Below, in pieces: positions 31,350 through 33,380 of a stretch of DNA of 33,380 nucleotides; within the stretch, counting starts at the first letter, position 1, and the number at the start of each line of letters is the position of its first letter. Made by a program: the position numbers and the translations under genes. Under the pieces are notes generated by a model that searched no databases, was not told the DNA's origin, and saw nothing but the letters and a program-made list of their open reading frames with translations. The stretch is from Oehlia diaphana (lineage: Eukaryota; Glomeromycota; Glomeromycetes; Glomerales; Glomeraceae). The stretch covers positions 20,989-54,368 of the forward strand of contig QZLH01000042.1 of the NCBI GenBank assembly GCA_003833135.1. Direction: 5' to 3'.

Positions 31350-31838
31350 TTATGTTCCATTCAATTATATTGTCAAGTGAGAATCATGGGGTAAGCATTT
31401 TTTTGCATTGCATTTTTAAATTTGATCATTTATTAATAACTTTTGTTTATATACAGTATAGTTACGGATTTTTATATTTTAAAAAATTATTCTGATTCAA
31501 GTTAATTTTTAGAATGTATAAATATGTGAATGGACCTCAGAACCAACTTTTAACAAAGGCATATACTAGTATATACTTCTACGCTTGATGATGACATCAT
31601 GTTCCGTTGTCCGGCAATTCCCAATTATTCTGCTCATCCCAGGAACTGAACCTATGTTCCTTAGCGTGATTTAACCGCCACTTACTTCGGATTTAGACCA
31701 GTTTCCATTTCTGGCGTTTCTTTATAAACTATTTAAGAGAGTTCTTTTTTAGTCATAATTTTTATTTTTTTTGTTTATATTTTACCACGTATTTTAAACG
31801 AGTCCTCTTAACAAAAAACGAAAGGTAGACACATCTGA
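31350..31838. other. spacer with a GC-richer patch
   Basis: The patch at 31600-31710 reads on the minus strand with a possible B-box (GGTTCAGTTCC, 31652-31642) and a weak A-box-like word about 30 bases upstream, which could be a tRNA-derived SINE remnant. Evidence is thin; no cloverleaf can be drawn. Confidence 0.25.
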
Positions 31839-32505
31839 AAATCCGATAATCCTCCTTCCAATCAACAAATATCCGATAAATCCTCCTTCCAATCTGCAAA
31901 CGTCTAATCAAAAACATCTTCTTTCAATCAGAATTTTGGCCCTAAATCTGATGTACAAAGCGTCTTAATACCTTATGTTGTATATAATGATAATGAAAAT
32001 GGAAGTATGCATATAAATTATTATATAATTATTCAGATGCCGGGTCTTGCATCAAAGAAAAACCTAGAGATTAGGGCTTATTATGAAAACTTTCCATCAA
32101 AGGGACAATTCAACCAGTCAATATTACAGGATCCGTATTCCCTATAAAAAAAGAAAATTCGGAATTTGTCCTGAAAAGTATGGAAAATGTCCAGAAATTT
32201 TCCGTGCGTCCAGAAAACGGTCATGTTTTGGACATTTTCCATACTTTTCAGGACAAATTCCGAATTTTCTTTTTTATAGAGATTTGTCAACTATCTCCCA
32301 GGAAATCTAAAAGTTGATAATATAAGGTTACCAAAGAAGTAAATGTTATTTAATGTTATGAATTTAGCTAATTTAGCTAATATACAGTATTTCTCATAGT
32401 GTTAAACCTAAACGAAAAGCTAAAGTAAAAGTTGCTAACGGAACGACAACAATTTCACTTAAATCAAAAGATGATGATTTGGAACAGACTATAGAGATTG
32501 AATAG
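31839..32505 (+). pseudogene. Hsp20 / alpha-crystallin-like pseudogene
   Basis: The frame from 31839 reads SDNPPSNQQISDKSSFQ, a stop at 31905, then QNFGPKSDVQSVLIPYVVYN and INYYIIIQMPGLASKKNLEI to QSILQDPYS. A hairpin of about 140 bases follows. After it, FVNYLPGNLKVDNIRLPKK (other frame), a short GTAAAT...ACAG interval, and SVKPKRKAKVKVANGTTTIS ending EQTIEIE with TAG at 32503. The order (strand with MPG, FVNYLP, NLKVDNI, K-x-KVANG-x-x-TIS, TIEIE) matches a small heat-shock protein domain, a holdase chaperone fold. The internal stop, frame change and insertion show it is dead. The direct repeat ATCCGATAAATCCTCCTTCC lies in its N-terminal part. Confidence 0.5.
32141..32281. repeat. near-perfect long hairpin (51-bp arms)
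   Basis: The arm at 32141-32192 (start CTATAAAAAAAGAAAATTCG) and its mirror at 32229-32281 match with a single A-run length difference. They enclose a 36-base loop. TA dinucleotides at both edges would fit a Tc1/mariner-type footprint, but this is ambiguous. The hairpin sits inside the Hsp20-like pseudogene. Confidence 0.8.
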
Positions 32506-32773
32506 CCCGGCTTCTTATAAACAAGTGAATATGTTCCAATGAACGAGTGTCAAGCTATTTATTTTGAGGATTAATTTTCGCTTTTTCTTAATGCTTGCTC
32601 ACCCTTGGAATTTATCTTTTCTATCTGTATTATATATATTTTTCAGATATTTTCTTTCATCCTAATAATCTTTGGTATTATTGCTGTCATGTGAAGATAG
32701 TTTCTTAACATAATTTGTATAATTATTTATGTCATGTCAATTAAAATGTAGAAATTGGCCTTTTAACAATATA
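32506..32773. other. 3' flank of the Hsp20-like pseudogene
   Basis: AT-rich; nothing else is supported. Confidence 0.3.
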
Positions 32774-32904
32774 CAGTCGCAACTGGTTATAACGAACCTA
32801 TATATCGAAATCTTGTTATATTGAACCAAAGTTCTCAGAACCGAGTTTTCTATAATTAATTACACTGGTTATACCAAATTGCCATAATAAAATGCTTTAT
32901 ACTG
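32774..32904. mobile_element. pogo/Tc1-like MITE
   Basis: The left end CAGTCGCAACTGGTTATAAC and the right end TTTATACTG are both flanked by TA (32772-32773 and 32905-32906). GGTTATAACGAACC near the left end and GGTTATACC in the right half resemble the ends of pogo/Tigger elements. The inverted match is short and imperfect, so the boundary is moderately sure. 131 bases, no coding frame. Confidence 0.5.
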
Positions 32905-33140
32905 TATACCGAACCTACCTTAACAGCCCAGATGTATTTATTTTATTTTAAGGTAAGCCAGGAGAGTACATTGATAATAATGAAGTGAGAAAAGAAAACT
33001 AAACTCGATAAAAATACACAATGTAGTACTTCGCCCAATAAATCAAGCCCTGACTAGAAAAAAAAAGATCTGCTAAGACCCAACCGAATTAGCAAATGGT
33101 CGATCCCAAAATAAAAGTCTAAATCTAGTACAAAAGGTAG

Positions 33141-33380
33141 CTATACCATTAAAATAGAAGAACTATGTGGAAAAATATGCACATTAAGATCGCTAGATAA
33201 ATCATTAGTTAATTGATGAAAAATAGAATCATTATGCAGAAAGTTTGAAGAGGCTAAAATAACGAAAATCAAGTCTGCCCTATTAAAATAATTACGTAAA
33301 GATATCGTATGTGGACAAATATATCCAAAAACAGGTCGCGAGTGATTTAATCTGCGTCGTCTCCTATGAGAACGGTAATA
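33141..33380 (-). pseudogene. open frame running off the right edge, repeat-type
   Basis: From the window edge downward, 79 codons are open to a TAG at 33141-33143, and reading continues in frame afterwards (LPFVLDLDFYFGIDHLLIRL) to about 33060. Content such as RPVFGYICPHTISLRNYF and ADLIFVILASSNFLHNDSIF is rich in Phe, Ile, Asn and Ser, as in repeat-derived frames I associate with Rhizophagus. There is no ATG in view. A retroelement or decayed multicopy gene is likely; the family is not recognised. Confidence 0.35.

Noticed and set aside
32081..32310. Mirror-image open frames on both strands.
   Set aside because: They are produced by the long hairpin, each arm giving the same reading on opposite strands.

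Overview
The window looks like AT-rich nuclear DNA of an arbuscular mycorrhizal fungus (Glomeromycotina, most likely Rhizophagus or a close relative). The reasons are short GT-AG introns of about 60-90 bases, long A/T tracts, many small palindromic transposons, and decayed fragments of families I associate with that genus (RING-type tails, SAM exons, LRR strings, a lineage-specific membrane protein). The species call is inference. No tRNA, rRNA, CRISPR or bacterial-type operon was seen.

Layout. Bases 1-3400 hold gene debris: a RING-like pseudogene (minus), an LRR pseudogene (plus), a SAM-like exon and two small open frames. Bases 3700-6000 are a transposon patch: a hAT-type MITE, a MULE-type MITE, two more palindromic elements and a decayed open frame. 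Two related plus-strand genes follow (6198-7077 and 11215-12708). They encode proteins with the same membrane-leader/Lys-Arg head and different low-complexity repeat bodies. The first has a broken frame. Their 5' flanks are homologous, and the transposon patch has been inserted into the flank of the first copy.

Bases 13411-17729 (minus) are one large multi-exon membrane-protein gene, interrupted by an 836-base assembly gap. Bases 17730-23400 are mostly empty apart from a decayed hAT-like element, a truncated MTD1-type folate dehydrogenase fragment with a MITE at its 3' end, and a three-level nest. In that nest a transposase-like gene is split by a hAT MITE, which is itself split by a 617-base element.

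Bases 23570-30600 hold three tandem copies of a membrane-anchored coiled-coil gene at three stages: A is truncated by a deletion, B is the longest, and C is a pseudogene. Bases 31200-33380 hold a minisatellite, an Hsp20-like pseudogene containing a near-perfect hairpin, a small TA-flanked element, and an open frame running off the right edge.

No pathway links these genes. The common themes are local tandem duplication, fast change of repeat bodies, and breakage by small transposons. The most interesting candidates are the leader-plus-variable-repeat family and the coiled-coil trio.
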